Assembly: GCA_015060335.1 (NCBI GenBank)
Contig: SUYR01000018.1
Coordinates: forward strand, 1 to 44,343
Length of the DNA: 44,343 bases
Origin: Bacteroidales bacterium
Lineage (GTDB): Bacteria; Bacteroidota; Bacteroidia; Bacteroidales; UBA932
Direction of reading: 5' to 3'
The notes beneath the pieces are model-generated. The model was not told the origin of the DNA. It saw only the letters and a program-made list of their open reading frames with translations, and did no database searches. Below, in pieces: positions 24,384-33,448 of this stretch (position 1 is its first letter; every line of letters begins with the position of its first letter). The position numbers and the translations under genes were made by a program.

Positions 24384-24446
24384 AAGATTTGTCGAGTCGA
24401 GTCAATCTCTCGGGATTCACTCACTACGTTCGGCCAGAATAAAAAG

Positions 24447-24483
24447 AAAAAAGTCTCGAATTATTATCATTTCGAGACTTTTT
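24447..24483. terminator. Bidirectional terminator at the end of the PUL
   Basis: AAAAAAGTCTCGAA (24447-24460) and TTCGAGACTTTTT (24471-24483) form a 13-bp stem with a 10-base loop. A/T runs on both sides let it work in either direction. It lies 25 bases beyond the stop of the DUF5107-TPR gene. Confidence 0.8.
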
Positions 24484-24507
24484 CTGTCGTTTTAATTCAA
24501 TGCAGTC

Positions 24508-27417
24508 TTAGAAGAGCTTCTTGTCGAATGAAGCATCCATATTGCTGATAGAAGACGAGACCTGAGGATATTTTGAACCGACCTTCTTTGTTACGGTTTC
24601 AAAATTGTTCTTCCATACACCATTCGGATCCCTCTTTGCAACTTTCTGCATATATTCCGCAGCCTTCTGAGTCTGTCCTAGACGCTGGCAGATAACTGCA
24701 TCCAGCCAATCTTCCAGAGTATTGTCAATCAGGTCGTCATAAGGTTTGCCGACACCAAGGTTCTTAGGCCACTGTCTAGACTCTGCAACTCTCTGTGCAG
24801 CAGTCTTATACTTACCCTTATCAATAGCCTCTGCAGCAAGGTGAAGTTTGATATCCCTGTACATGACATGGCTTCCGCTCTGTCCTTCAAATGGCAGGAT
24901 TCTTATCTTGCTCATTACCTGATCTGCTTTCTTATACTGCTTCAATGCAATAAGTGACTTGACATATGTATCTCCGATGTGGAAATTGTCCTTATCCTTT
25001 GCATAGAATTTACCAGAAAGTTCAGCTGACTTGGCATAATCACCTGCTCTGTAGTACATGAGTGCAAGATGCTGGCAGTAACGCCACTGCTGGGGATCCA
25101 TCTCATATGCCTTCTGCATTGAATCAATACAGCCTGCCAAAAATCCGCGATAAGCATAATATGGAGCATAATCAGAATCATCTGCTGCAAGCAGTTCCTT
25201 AGCCTGCTGTTTGTTTCCAAGGAAATCAGAGAGCATTGCCCTGAGATACCTTGTTCTCCATGTTCCGCCATTCTCAAGTGCCCAATCCAGCACATAAGCA
25301 GACTCTTCTCTGAATGGGAATACAAGTTCTATCGATTTTGCCTCAGCATCAGCAACGGCTGCTTTATCACCCTTGAAATATGCCTTCCATAATGCAATAA
25401 GAGCATTGTCAGCAGGACATGCATCAAGAATCTTCACTGCCTTGCAGTCAAGACCGAGTCCATGATAGAATGCAGCGAACTCAAGATAATTCTGCCAAAC
25501 CATCTCCTCCTTTATAGAGGCAGCAAGCTGCTCTGCTGTCATCTTGCCTTCCAGCATTCGTTCTGCATCAGCAAAATGGCAAAGAGGATCCAGTTCATCT
25601 ATCTTCTCAAGATATTCTCCACATGGACATATCTGATGAAGGATCTGATATGCTGTCACATTATAGCTGTTACCTATAAGGCTCTTCTGTGCATACTGCT
25701 TGGCAAGTTCCTTGTCCCCGAGTCTGAAATGAAGCTGTGAAAGCTGGGTATAAGCGGCACTTCTGAGCTCAGGAGTCAGGGCTGCTATCTCAAAGCGGTC
25801 CATAGCATCATAGTTCTTTCCCAAAGCAACAGCTGCCTGACCGCTGAGATAGTTGGCTTCCGGATCATATTCATCTATGGCAAGAGCCCTGTTTGCAAGC
25901 TCATATGCCTTGCCATACTCCATCTTTCTCAGACAAAGCATAGACTTCATAGTAAGTGCAGGAAGAAGGACAGGATCGAGTTCCAGAGCTCTGTCCACTC
26001 TCTGTTCTGCAAGTCCGTATTTACGCATTCCTGCAAGATAACGTGCATGTATCATCTCTCCCTGTGCAGACTGGAGGCTGAACTGAGGGTTCACTTTATC
26101 CGGACGGTCTATGTTCTGAGTATCTGAGCTCCATAGCTTATAGCCGTCAATACATATCCTTGATATTTCCTGATCCGCCTTATCTGTAAATGCTACCGCA
26201 GCCTTCATATCGACAGCCTTCTCATACACAACCTTTCCGTCAGGACTATAAGCTACAAGTGTACCTTTGAGGTCTCTATATGGATATACTCCGAACTTCC
26301 ACGACGAGCCTTCCTTTTCGATATTGACAGCAGCGCGGAGTGTCATGTCATCAACACCGCCGATCTGAGAGAACGGAAGCCAATACTCGTTCCACTCATC
26401 TGTACCGAATGGGGTGAAGAGAAACTGTTTGTAAGGGGTCCTTATACTTTCAAGCAGATTCTGATTGAACAGACGTCCGCTCTGAAGTTCAACATACTGA
26501 GGGCTCTTGTCCGTAAGCAGATCCACCCAGATGTTTCCCTGCTCAGACTGTGCCCAGCTGAAGTACTTTCTGCCGACCTTTTCATCTCTCAATGCATAGT
26601 GCAGCACTCCGAAATCTTCACCGGCCCAATATGCTCCGAAATATCCCTTATGTGTACCTCCAGGATGGAACGACTTGTCAAGCCCGAAATTCTGCTGGGC
26701 ATAAATAGAGAGATCGCGTCCTTTCTCATCAATAGGATAAGGAGTCGTCTCGCCATCATGGCCTATCGTGTATGTACCCGGATAGATCAGTTCCATATCA
26801 TCAGTCACCTTCACACCGGAATTGGCCCAAGTGTAATATGGCTGAAAATCTCCTGAATAATTATGCCAGAAAGACCTTGTACGCACCCACACAGCATCTT
26901 TTGGAAGATTTATCTCTACCATCCAGCGGGTACGGCTGAGGAGTTCCATGACACCGATATAACAGCTCACACTGCCGTCTTCCTTAGTCTCCACCTTATA
27001 GTCAACAGGATGAGCACAGGAAGGCGCATGTCCGATGACTCCGTAGTTGAATTCGATTCCACCACTTGTCCATGGCCCTCGCAGAGCAATCTCACGGAAT
27101 TTAACGACATCATTGTCATAAAACATTTCCTTACCCTGAGTCTTGTCATAAATAGACCATATCTTTCCTCCGATTTCAGGGAAAATCTTTACCCTCAGCC
27201 AGTCATTCTCAAGTACAACCATCTTGTACTGCTTCTGAGTCGGCTCAAAGGCAAATGTCTCGAATTTATGATAAGGATATACATTGTCCGGCTGAGGTAC
27301 AGGATTAGGATCAGAGAACTCATAAGTCACACATACCGTATCCTTTACCTCAACTGTCTGGGCAGCAAGTGAGATGCATGCAATCGTGCCCAAAGCAAAA
27401 AGCAAAATTCTTTTCAT
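24508..27417 (-). CDS. DUF5107 and TPR-repeat secreted protein, probable glycan-processing enzyme
   Basis: 969 residues. A Sec signal peptide (MKRILLFALGTIACISLAAQ) implies a periplasmic or exported protein. Residues about 40-345 match DUF5107, a beta-sandwich with galactose-mutarotase-like features: FPEIGGKIWSIYDKTQGKEM, WTSGGIEFNYGVIGH, TRSFWHNYSG and FGAYWAGEDFGVLHYA. A further beta-rich part follows to about 440. From about 445 to 950 are many tetratricopeptide repeats, for example ALELDPVLLPALTMKSML and ALAIDEYDPEANYLSGQAA. Such proteins are recurrent in Bacteroidota glycan loci, and I know of no firmly established activity. Last gene of the operon; 12 bases separate it from the CBM9-like gene. 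Confidence 0.85.
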   Translation of the reverse strand: MKRILLFALGTIACISLAAQTVEVKDTVCVTYEFSDPNPVPQPDNVYPYHKFETFAFEPTQKQYKMVVLENDWLRVKIFPEIGGKIWSIYDKTQGKEMFYDNDVVKFREIALRGPWTSGGIEFNYGVIGHAPSCAHPVDYKVETKEDGSVSCYIGVMELLSRTRWMVEINLPKDAVWVRTRSFWHNYSGDFQPYYTWANSGVKVTDDMELIYPGTYTIGHDGETTPYPIDEKGRDLSIYAQQNFGLDKSFHPGGTHKGYFGAYWAGEDFGVLHYALRDEKVGRKYFSWAQSEQGNIWVDLLTDKSPQYVELQSGRLFNQNLLESIRTPYKQFLFTPFGTDEWNEYWLPFSQIGGVDDMTLRAAVNIEKEGSSWKFGVYPYRDLKGTLVAYSPDGKVVYEKAVDMKAAVAFTDKADQEISRICIDGYKLWSSDTQNIDRPDKVNPQFSLQSAQGEMIHARYLAGMRKYGLAEQRVDRALELDPVLLPALTMKSMLCLRKMEYGKAYELANRALAIDEYDPEANYLSGQAAVALGKNYDAMDRFEIAALTPELRSAAYTQLSQLHFRLGDKELAKQYAQKSLIGNSYNVTAYQILHQICPCGEYLEKIDELDPLCHFADAERMLEGKMTAEQLAASIKEEMVWQNYLEFAAFYHGLGLDCKAVKILDACPADNALIALWKAYFKGDKAAVADAEAKSIELVFPFREESAYVLDWALENGGTWRTRYLRAMLSDFLGNKQQAKELLAADDSDYAPYYAYRGFLAGCIDSMQKAYEMDPQQWRYCQHLALMYYRAGDYAKSAELSGKFYAKDKDNFHIGDTYVKSLIALKQYKKADQVMSKIRILPFEGQSGSHVMYRDIKLHLAAEAIDKGKYKTAAQRVAESRQWPKNLGVGKPYDDLIDNTLEDWLDAVICQRLGQTQKAAEYMQKVAKRDPNGVWKNNFETVTKKVGSKYPQVSSSISNMDASFDKKLF

Positions 27418-27429
27418 CTGATTAAATGT

Positions 27430-28065
27430 TTATTTATCAATCCGCGCCAGGAAAAGCACGTCAGGTTTGTGGAAATATGGGCTTTCATCGTCTGTTTCTA
27501 CTGCAGAATACCAGTTCACAGAGCCGTCAGCATGAAAGTCTGCTCTGAACACACCCATATAGAATCCACCTGCAAGATCAACACCATACTCTTTCAACTC
27601 TTCAATGGAAACACTACCTGTAACCATATATCCCTCATCGGTAAGATTACCGGACTGTCTCATAGTCTTGAAATCCCACTCATAGTCAAGCGGATGCTTG
27701 TACGAGCTGGCATAGTCCATACGTCTTCCGAGAGGATCTATCTCCGCACAATAATAATTTGTCATGAGCGAATCCTTGCTGAAGAATATCTCCACCCTGT
27801 CCTCATAATCGACAGTACGCTCTCCTTCATACGGATCGATCAACATAAGAGTGCTGTCCATAACCTCATAATAGAAGTAAAAGCGCTCTTCATCTGCAAA
27901 GCATCTGAAACGTGTCACATCATCCAGCCCATCCCATGGAGCATGGAGGGCATCTATCCCAGAAGTGCCTCCGATTACGAAGGCACTGTCCTGGCATAGG
28001 TTTCTGCATGCTGACATGGAAATCATGCACAGCAGTGCAGACAGTATTGCAATTTTATTTCTCAT
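27430..28065 (-). CDS. CBM9-like carbohydrate-binding lipoprotein
   Basis: 211 residues from the chosen ATG. Upstream in-frame ATGs at 28071 and 28086 overlap the previous gene further. From 28065 there is a classical lipoprotein signal ending at Cys20 (CMISMSAC). The body resembles carbohydrate-binding module family 9/DUF1083: FRCFADEERFYFYYEVMDS, YEDRVEIFFSKDS, CAEIDPLGRRMDYASS and MVTGSVSIEEL. It may present glycan to the neighbouring enzymes on the cell surface. The stop of the previous gene overlaps its start region by about 10 bases. Confidence 0.8.
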   Translation of the reverse strand: MRNKIAILSALLCMISMSACRNLCQDSAFVIGGTSGIDALHAPWDGLDDVTRFRCFADEERFYFYYEVMDSTLMLIDPYEGERTVDYEDRVEIFFSKDSLMTNYYCAEIDPLGRRMDYASSYKHPLDYEWDFKTMRQSGNLTDEGYMVTGSVSIEELKEYGVDLAGGFYMGVFRADFHADGSVNWYSAVETDDESPYFHKPDVLFLARIDK

Positions 28066-29230
28066 ATTCATAAAGTCCCTTAGCATAGTCCACGAGGAAC
28101 TGAGGGAAACCGAATTTCTTTACATAATCAGGACCGACATATGCACTATAGCATGTGATATAACGGATACCATACTGTGCATATGTATCCAGATCCTTGA
28201 GGAATACACCTTCATAATTCCATGGCACCTGCTTGAGATTGTTAGGATTCCATCCGCTGAAAAGGGAGTCATCCATCCAATATTCCAATACCTGAGCTGT
28301 CTCCGCAGGGAACACCTTGAGATGCTCCTGAAGGGATTTGAGGTATTTTGCATGTGTCATACCATTAAGTCCCTGTACCCATGTTTCTGAAAGAGGATGG
28401 GTCCAGTCCCTGTAGAATGGAGCGAACTCAAGGAAGATATCCTTGTGAGGCTTTATCTTCTGCGGAGGCTGTGTGGTATTGGCATAGCACAGATGGGCAA
28501 GCGTCGCATCAGGATCGATAGTCTTGAGAGCCTCTATAATGACATTTTCAAATATCAAAGCCTGATCTGCATCGTTCAGGTCCTTGCATTTGTCACAATG
28601 ACAGACTCCGCCACCGTCATCAAGCCAGAAATAATACTTATGATTGGTAGGCTTATATCTTTTCCCTATATCGATCGCATTCTTGTAAATCTCCTCAAGA
28701 GCGCCCTCAGATGAAGGACAGCCGTTGGCATCCTCCACTCTGGTACCTTGCTCATTCATGCGAAAATACTCCGGATGGGTAGAGAAAAGTTTTCTCGGAA
28801 GCAGGAAAGACATCATATGCTCCTGGAATTCGAGATGGATGCCATTTGCCTTACATTCCTTTGCAAATGTATTCCATTCTAAAGAAGAACGGTCAGCACC
28901 ATAGATACTGAAGGTATTCAATCCATGCTCTTTAGCAATCTCGATATAATCCAAAGCATCACGATGACGACAGTCACTCCAACCCATAACGACACCTCTC
29001 ATTCTGAAGAATCTGTCATCCGGATAAATCTTATCCATAGGATCTTCAGGCTCTGTTGTACCCGGATCGTCGGTATCACCCGGATTTTCCGGTCCTGCAG
29101 GCGGCTCTGGGACTTCGAACATATCCTCCCAATCCTGAGTAGCATCAGTAAGATCCGGCTGAGTGCAGGCTACCAATGAAACTATAAACAAAGAGATGAC
29201 CGGAATCATCATAGAAAATCTGAATTTCAT
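28055..29230 (-). CDS. DUF4838-like lipoprotein, putative glycan-active TIM-barrel enzyme (paralogue 2)
   Basis: 391 residues. Lipobox at Cys22 (IVSLVAC), then an acidic, Pro-rich linker (about 24-68) that would hold the domain away from the membrane. The catalytic-looking part contains MRGVVMGWSDCRHRDALDYI, EFQEHMMSFLLPR, HPEYFRMN, and YYFWLDDGGGVCHCDKCKD with Cys210, 212 and 215. EFAPFYRDW and VLEYWMDDSLFSGW follow. The (C/H)CxxC segment after a W-D-G motif is characteristic of DUF4838-type proteins in glycan loci. Acidic residues near the strand ends (DD at 204-205, E in EFAP, E in LEYW) could be catalytic; this is inference. It starts one base after the stop of its tandem paralogue. Confidence 0.8.
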   Translation of the reverse strand: MKFRFSMMIPVISLFIVSLVACTQPDLTDATQDWEDMFEVPEPPAGPENPGDTDDPGTTEPEDPMDKIYPDDRFFRMRGVVMGWSDCRHRDALDYIEIAKEHGLNTFSIYGADRSSLEWNTFAKECKANGIHLEFQEHMMSFLLPRKLFSTHPEYFRMNEQGTRVEDANGCPSSEGALEEIYKNAIDIGKRYKPTNHKYYFWLDDGGGVCHCDKCKDLNDADQALIFENVIIEALKTIDPDATLAHLCYANTTQPPQKIKPHKDIFLEFAPFYRDWTHPLSETWVQGLNGMTHAKYLKSLQEHLKVFPAETAQVLEYWMDDSLFSGWNPNNLKQVPWNYEGVFLKDLDTYAQYGIRYITCYSAYVGPDYVKKFGFPQFLVDYAKGLYEYEK

Positions 29231-30271
29231 TTATTCTTCGTGTCTGTAATTCAAAAGACCCTGTCCATATTTATCGATAAACGACACATCGCCATACATC
29301 TTTACATAATTGGCATCTGCCCAACATGCATAAGTGGTGATGTGCTTGATACCGTAACTTGCATATGTCTTGAGGTCGTCAAGATATACATCCTCATAGA
29401 ATCTCATCTTCTTCTGAGGCATTTTCCATCCGCTCTGGAGAGAAAGGTCAAGCCAATACTCAAGCACCTGGGCTGTCTCGACAGGGAAAACCTTGAGGTT
29501 ATCCTCGAGCATCTGAAGATAATCGCCATGGCTCCAGAACTGACCGTCACGGATAGCCTCCTTATCAGAAAGCGGCTTGTCCCAACGACGGAAGAATGGT
29601 GCGAACTCAAGGAAGATACCTTCCTCTGGCTTAACCTTCGATGGCGCCGGTGTAGAATTATGGTATGCAAGGTGAGCCAGCTGAGCCTCAGGATCTATCT
29701 CCTTGAGAGCCTTGATGATATGGTTCTCGAAGATAAGTCCCTGATCGGCTACATTATAGCCCTTACATTTCTCGCAATGGCAGATATCGCCGCCGTCCCA
29801 AAGCCATGTATAATACTTGTGGTTGCTTGGTTTGTGCTTTTCTACAAAAGCAGGGACATTGCTCATTATTACCTTCAGGCCTTCCTCACATGAAGGGCAA
29901 CCGTTTCCATCCATTACACGGTTTCCGTTAGCATCCATACGGAAATATTCCGGATGCTCATTGAAGAGAGAACGAGGAAGAAGCCACGACATGGCATGTT
30001 CCTCATATTCGAATGCAAAACCCTCGTCAATAAGATTCTGTCTCAGTTCTGCATACTCCGGTGAGCCATAGTCATGTCCGAACACGCTGACAGTATTGAT
30101 ACCGTTGTCGTGCATCTTCTGTACCCAGTCGATAACTTCAGGATTCTGAAGATCGAGCCAAGCAAGCACCACGCCGCGTGTTTCAAAGAAAGGCTCATCA
30201 GCCTTGCCGGTCTTGCATGAGACCGACAAAGCTGCGATGAGCGATAAAATTCCTAATATTCTGAATTTCAT
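29231..30271 (-). CDS. DUF4838-like lipoprotein, putative glycan-active TIM-barrel enzyme (paralogue 1)
   Basis: 346 residues. Lipobox at Cys19 (ALSVSC) and a short linker. The same block order as the following paralogue: TRGVVLAWLDLQNPEVIDWV, EYEEHAMSWLLPR, HPEYFRMD, YYTWLWDGGDICHCEKCKG (Cys164, 166, 169), FLEFAPFFRRW and VLEYWLDLSLQSGW. The two proteins align over nearly their full length without large gaps, so they arose by tandem duplication and then diverged. Both are predicted surface lipoproteins in a SusCD operon, which points to glycan cleavage or modification outside the cell. Confidence 0.8.
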   Translation of the reverse strand: MKFRILGILSLIAALSVSCKTGKADEPFFETRGVVLAWLDLQNPEVIDWVQKMHDNGINTVSVFGHDYGSPEYAELRQNLIDEGFAFEYEEHAMSWLLPRSLFNEHPEYFRMDANGNRVMDGNGCPSCEEGLKVIMSNVPAFVEKHKPSNHKYYTWLWDGGDICHCEKCKGYNVADQGLIFENHIIKALKEIDPEAQLAHLAYHNSTPAPSKVKPEEGIFLEFAPFFRRWDKPLSDKEAIRDGQFWSHGDYLQMLEDNLKVFPVETAQVLEYWLDLSLQSGWKMPQKKMRFYEDVYLDDLKTYASYGIKHITTYACWADANYVKMYGDVSFIDKYGQGLLNYRHEE

Positions 30272-30279
30272 AAATACGA

Positions 30280-31701
30280 TTACTGCTGATAAATTGGAAG
30301 ATTGATTACAGCCATATCTACCTGTTCACGAGTTGTAGGATCCTCAAGATTTGTAGCTGTACCCTGTGGGAGGATACCGATACAAGCCCAGTTGTTCATA
30401 CCGTCCATGATCTTATGAGAGAATCTTGCCTTGTTACCTGTGATACCGAAGAACTCTCTGCTGAACTGAATTTCTACCTGTGCAATATTATTCTCATCGA
30501 TTACACCCTGACAGAAGATCTGAGAACCATCATATGTTCCTACTGTCAATGCTGTCAGATTTCCAAATACTGAAAGTCCTGGAGCAGCATCCGGATTATA
30601 CTTATAAATAGTACCCCATGAATACATGTTATTAAACTTGTCACCATCGTGGAAAGACATCTCAAGATACCACTCAAGTCCCTGATTATCTGCCGCATAT
30701 GGAGGATAACCCGTATTATTGTCAGTAGCAGGTGTGTGACCACCAGTTGCCGGATTACCATCAGCATCGATGTAAATGTTTACAGGCATGTTGAATGAAT
30801 AACCAGCGTCGAAGAATTTTGAATACATGTAAACATACTTCTCATTTGCAGCAAGCTTGATTTCCTTGATGTCATCATAAAGAACCTGTCCTTCTGGAAG
30901 TGTCCATGTAAGAACGTTCTGATCAGCCCAATCATCGAACACGCCGTCAACTGTAATATTAACTCCAAATGGATACGAAAGGTTGAAAGTAACCTCAGTT
31001 GCATTTCCCTTCACACCATTTTCCACCTGATCAAGTTTGACAGAAAGCGGATAAATACCAGGAGTCAGATCATCTGCGAATTTCACAGTCACAACCACCT
31101 CAGCCTCAGTCTGACCAGCAGCAATTGTAACATTCTTTTCGTACTCAAGAGCCAGTCCTGAAAGTTCACCGTCAACCAAAGTAACCTTTACATCCCTATT
31201 TGTAGCCTTCTCAAGAGCCACATTAAGCTTGACTGTCTTATCAGGAGCTACAGACGATTCTGCATACAGGTTCACAGCTGGCTTATACTCATAAGTATAG
31301 TTGATATAAGCAACTGCATTCTCAGCAACCTTTGCACCTTCTGCTGAAGCCACCTTGATAGCAGCCTGATAGTCACCTGCATCAAGTCCGAACACGTCAG
31401 CCTCTACTTCTACTACTGCAGATGTCTCGCCTGCCTTGATGGTGATATTCTTATTATAGTCTGCTGTCAGCTTTGTCTTGCCAGTCTGTACGTCAGCATT
31501 TGCCAAAGTAACCTTGACATCTTTCTTAGATGCTGCTGAAAGTGTCAATGTAAGCTTGGCAGTATTATCTTCAGCGAAAGTCTGGTCTGCTGAAACAGAT
31601 ACTGTAGGCTCGGCTGCAGGAGCATCCTGACCGCCCTCTTCCTTTTCACATGATGCAAAAGCGATCATAAGTGAAGCCATAAGAAAAAATAACTTTTTCA
31701 T
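30280..31701 (-). CDS. SusE/F-position surface glycan-binding lipoprotein with CBM9-like C-terminus
   Basis: 473 residues. Lipobox at Cys18 (MIAFASC). Two beta-sandwich repeats follow (about 30-130 and 135-235). Each has the pattern VSVSADQTFAEDNTAKLTLT, then ITIKAGETSAVVEVE, as in the N-terminal domains of Bacteroidota surface glycan-binding proteins. The C-terminal part (about 240-470) starts ITVDGVFDDWA and contains YVYMYSKFFDAG and VNIYIDADGNPATGGH. That is a CBM9/DOMON-like arrangement with an Asp-rich loop that may bind calcium. Its place directly after susD is where SusE/SusF-like binding proteins lie. Confidence 0.85.
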   Translation of the reverse strand: MKKLFFLMASLMIAFASCEKEEGGQDAPAAEPTVSVSADQTFAEDNTAKLTLTLSAASKKDVKVTLANADVQTGKTKLTADYNKNITIKAGETSAVVEVEADVFGLDAGDYQAAIKVASAEGAKVAENAVAYINYTYEYKPAVNLYAESSVAPDKTVKLNVALEKATNRDVKVTLVDGELSGLALEYEKNVTIAAGQTEAEVVVTVKFADDLTPGIYPLSVKLDQVENGVKGNATEVTFNLSYPFGVNITVDGVFDDWADQNVLTWTLPEGQVLYDDIKEIKLAANEKYVYMYSKFFDAGYSFNMPVNIYIDADGNPATGGHTPATDNNTGYPPYAADNQGLEWYLEMSFHDGDKFNNMYSWGTIYKYNPDAAPGLSVFGNLTALTVGTYDGSQIFCQGVIDENNIAQVEIQFSREFFGITGNKARFSHKIMDGMNNWACIGILPQGTATNLEDPTTREQVDMAVINLPIYQQ

Positions 31702-31726
31702 GATAAATGGTTTTTAATTGTTATAA

Positions 31727-33427
31727 TTATTTGTTTGTGGTTGTATCCCATCCTGGGTTCTGCTCGAGAGCTCTGTTCTTGTCGATCTCTGTCTGAGGTA
31801 TAGGGAAGAGATAATGTCTGTCCTTGTTGAAGATACGGTTCTGGAACACCGGATATGTAATATTGCCTTCGGCATCCACAGTCACCCTATGTACAGGACC
31901 GTTGTCCACTTCTTCAGCAATCATCCAACGGCGTACATCCCAGAAGCGATGATTCTCGAAGCAAAGCTCGATTCTTCTTTCCTGACGGATCTTGTCACGC
32001 ATCTGCTCCTGAGTAAGTCCTGGAGGAAGCTCAGGCTGCTTTGCGCGACGACGGATCGTATTCACGAGTTCATATACAACACCTGTAGGACCGTCGAGTT
32101 CATTCGCAGCCTCCGCATAATTGAGGTACAGCTCGGCAGTACGCATGATCGCAAATCTTCTGTATGTCCAGCTTACGTGTGTATTGAGGTTATGATTCTG
32201 GTCAAGGTACTTATTGTTGAAGTAGTTGGTACGGATGATGGAACCGATATTGATGTTGTCCTTTCCGGTAGCCGAAATATCAATAGCTCTTCCTTGAAGC
32301 ATTGCCCCGTGATATAGGATACAGCTGTAGAATCTGTCATCTCTGCCATCCCATGGATGAAGCGGATCATATCCTGAGGTCTCATCAATGATCTGAGTAT
32401 TGTCGCTGTTGTAGCCAAGCACAGGTACCTTTCCCGTAGCCTTCATCTCGAAGTCATCTACAAGTTCCTGGAGCGGACCGTCCACGTTATATGCGTTATA
32501 ACCGAGAGGCATGGCATACACGTCCCACCAATAGCACTCATAGCGCTCAGAGTTCTTTGTCCAGATCACCTCCGGCTCAAGACCGGCCTTGTTGAACAGG
32601 TCTGAATACTTGAGAGCCAGTACATGACCGTTCTTTTCAGCCATGTTCAAAGCCTCTCGACAAGCCTCCTTCGCTTCTTCCCATCTTGTGAGATCATTTT
32701 CTCTGTTCCAATATTTACTTGCCCAATAAAGCTTCACCTGAGACTTCACAACGGTCGCCACTATCGAGGTAAATCGGCCATAGTTTCCGTCATCATGTTT
32801 GGCTGGAAGATACTTCATAGCCTCATCCATATCCTTGAGCACCTGATTCAGAGTTTCCTCTGCTGTAGCCCTCTTGATGCCCTGAAGAGAAGCTTCATTA
32901 CCCGGATCGAGAACAGATGTGATGATAGGTACTCCGCCCCATTGTTTGAAAAGCAGGAAATAATAGTAGCCTCTCAGACCATATGCCTCTCCCAAGAGTC
33001 TCTCTCTTCTGTTGCTGGCACCACCTGTGCTAAGGTCTTCAGGAATAAGATTATAGTTTTCGATGAAGTTATTGCAACGTCTGATACATCCGTAATAGTC
33101 TTTCCAGTTGCGTTTCATCGGCATCTGAGTAGGATTCCACGATCCGAGATTGATGTCGAACGGGCTCTCAGGATAACCTGAAGCCTGCTGGAAACCACCC
33201 TCGTCTGTAGCATCACCTAACTTATAACGTCCGTCCAGATCTTCTGTATTTGTCTGGAAATCCGGCAGAAAACAATATGCGTTATTCAGATACTCCTCTG
33301 CCGTCTGTATATTGGAGAAGAGTTCCTCTTTTGTCATATTGTCACCAGGTGCCCTCTCGAGGAAGTCTTCACAGGACACGACACCGGCCAGGACAAGAGT
33401 CCATATAATGTAATATATACGTTTCAT
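31727..33427 (-). CDS. SusD/RagB-like nutrient-binding lipoprotein
   Basis: 566 residues. Lipobox at Cys19 (LAGVVSC) followed by EDFLERAPGDNMTKEELF, which is typical of SusD. TPR-like helices are visible (YGLRGYYYFLLFKQWGGVPI, MKYLPAKHDDGNYGRFT). The family C-terminal motif IRQERRIELCFENHRFWDVRRW is present in part near 475-495, with YLFPIPQTEI and NPGW at the end. It forms the lid over the SusC barrel and sets ligand specificity with it. 21 bases downstream of susC. Confidence 0.97.
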   Translation of the reverse strand: MKRIYYIIWTLVLAGVVSCEDFLERAPGDNMTKEELFSNIQTAEEYLNNAYCFLPDFQTNTEDLDGRYKLGDATDEGGFQQASGYPESPFDINLGSWNPTQMPMKRNWKDYYGCIRRCNNFIENYNLIPEDLSTGGASNRRERLLGEAYGLRGYYYFLLFKQWGGVPIITSVLDPGNEASLQGIKRATAEETLNQVLKDMDEAMKYLPAKHDDGNYGRFTSIVATVVKSQVKLYWASKYWNRENDLTRWEEAKEACREALNMAEKNGHVLALKYSDLFNKAGLEPEVIWTKNSERYECYWWDVYAMPLGYNAYNVDGPLQELVDDFEMKATGKVPVLGYNSDNTQIIDETSGYDPLHPWDGRDDRFYSCILYHGAMLQGRAIDISATGKDNINIGSIIRTNYFNNKYLDQNHNLNTHVSWTYRRFAIMRTAELYLNYAEAANELDGPTGVVYELVNTIRRRAKQPELPPGLTQEQMRDKIRQERRIELCFENHRFWDVRRWMIAEEVDNGPVHRVTVDAEGNITYPVFQNRIFNKDRHYLFPIPQTEIDKNRALEQNPGWDTTTNK

Positions 33428-33448
33428 ACTATTATAATATTATAACGG

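Larger units (their letters stand above)
23368..24507. other. 1.1-kb intergenic region between convergent ilvE and DUF5107 genes, no credible gene
   Basis: This stretch contains hairpins, a terminator at each end, 32-bp and 18-19-bp tandem repeats and two copies of a structured 107-bp element. Several minus-strand frames are open for 140-156 codons. They are open together because the tandem unit lacks stops, and their translations are simple Ser/Leu/Val repeats. Confidence 0.8.
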
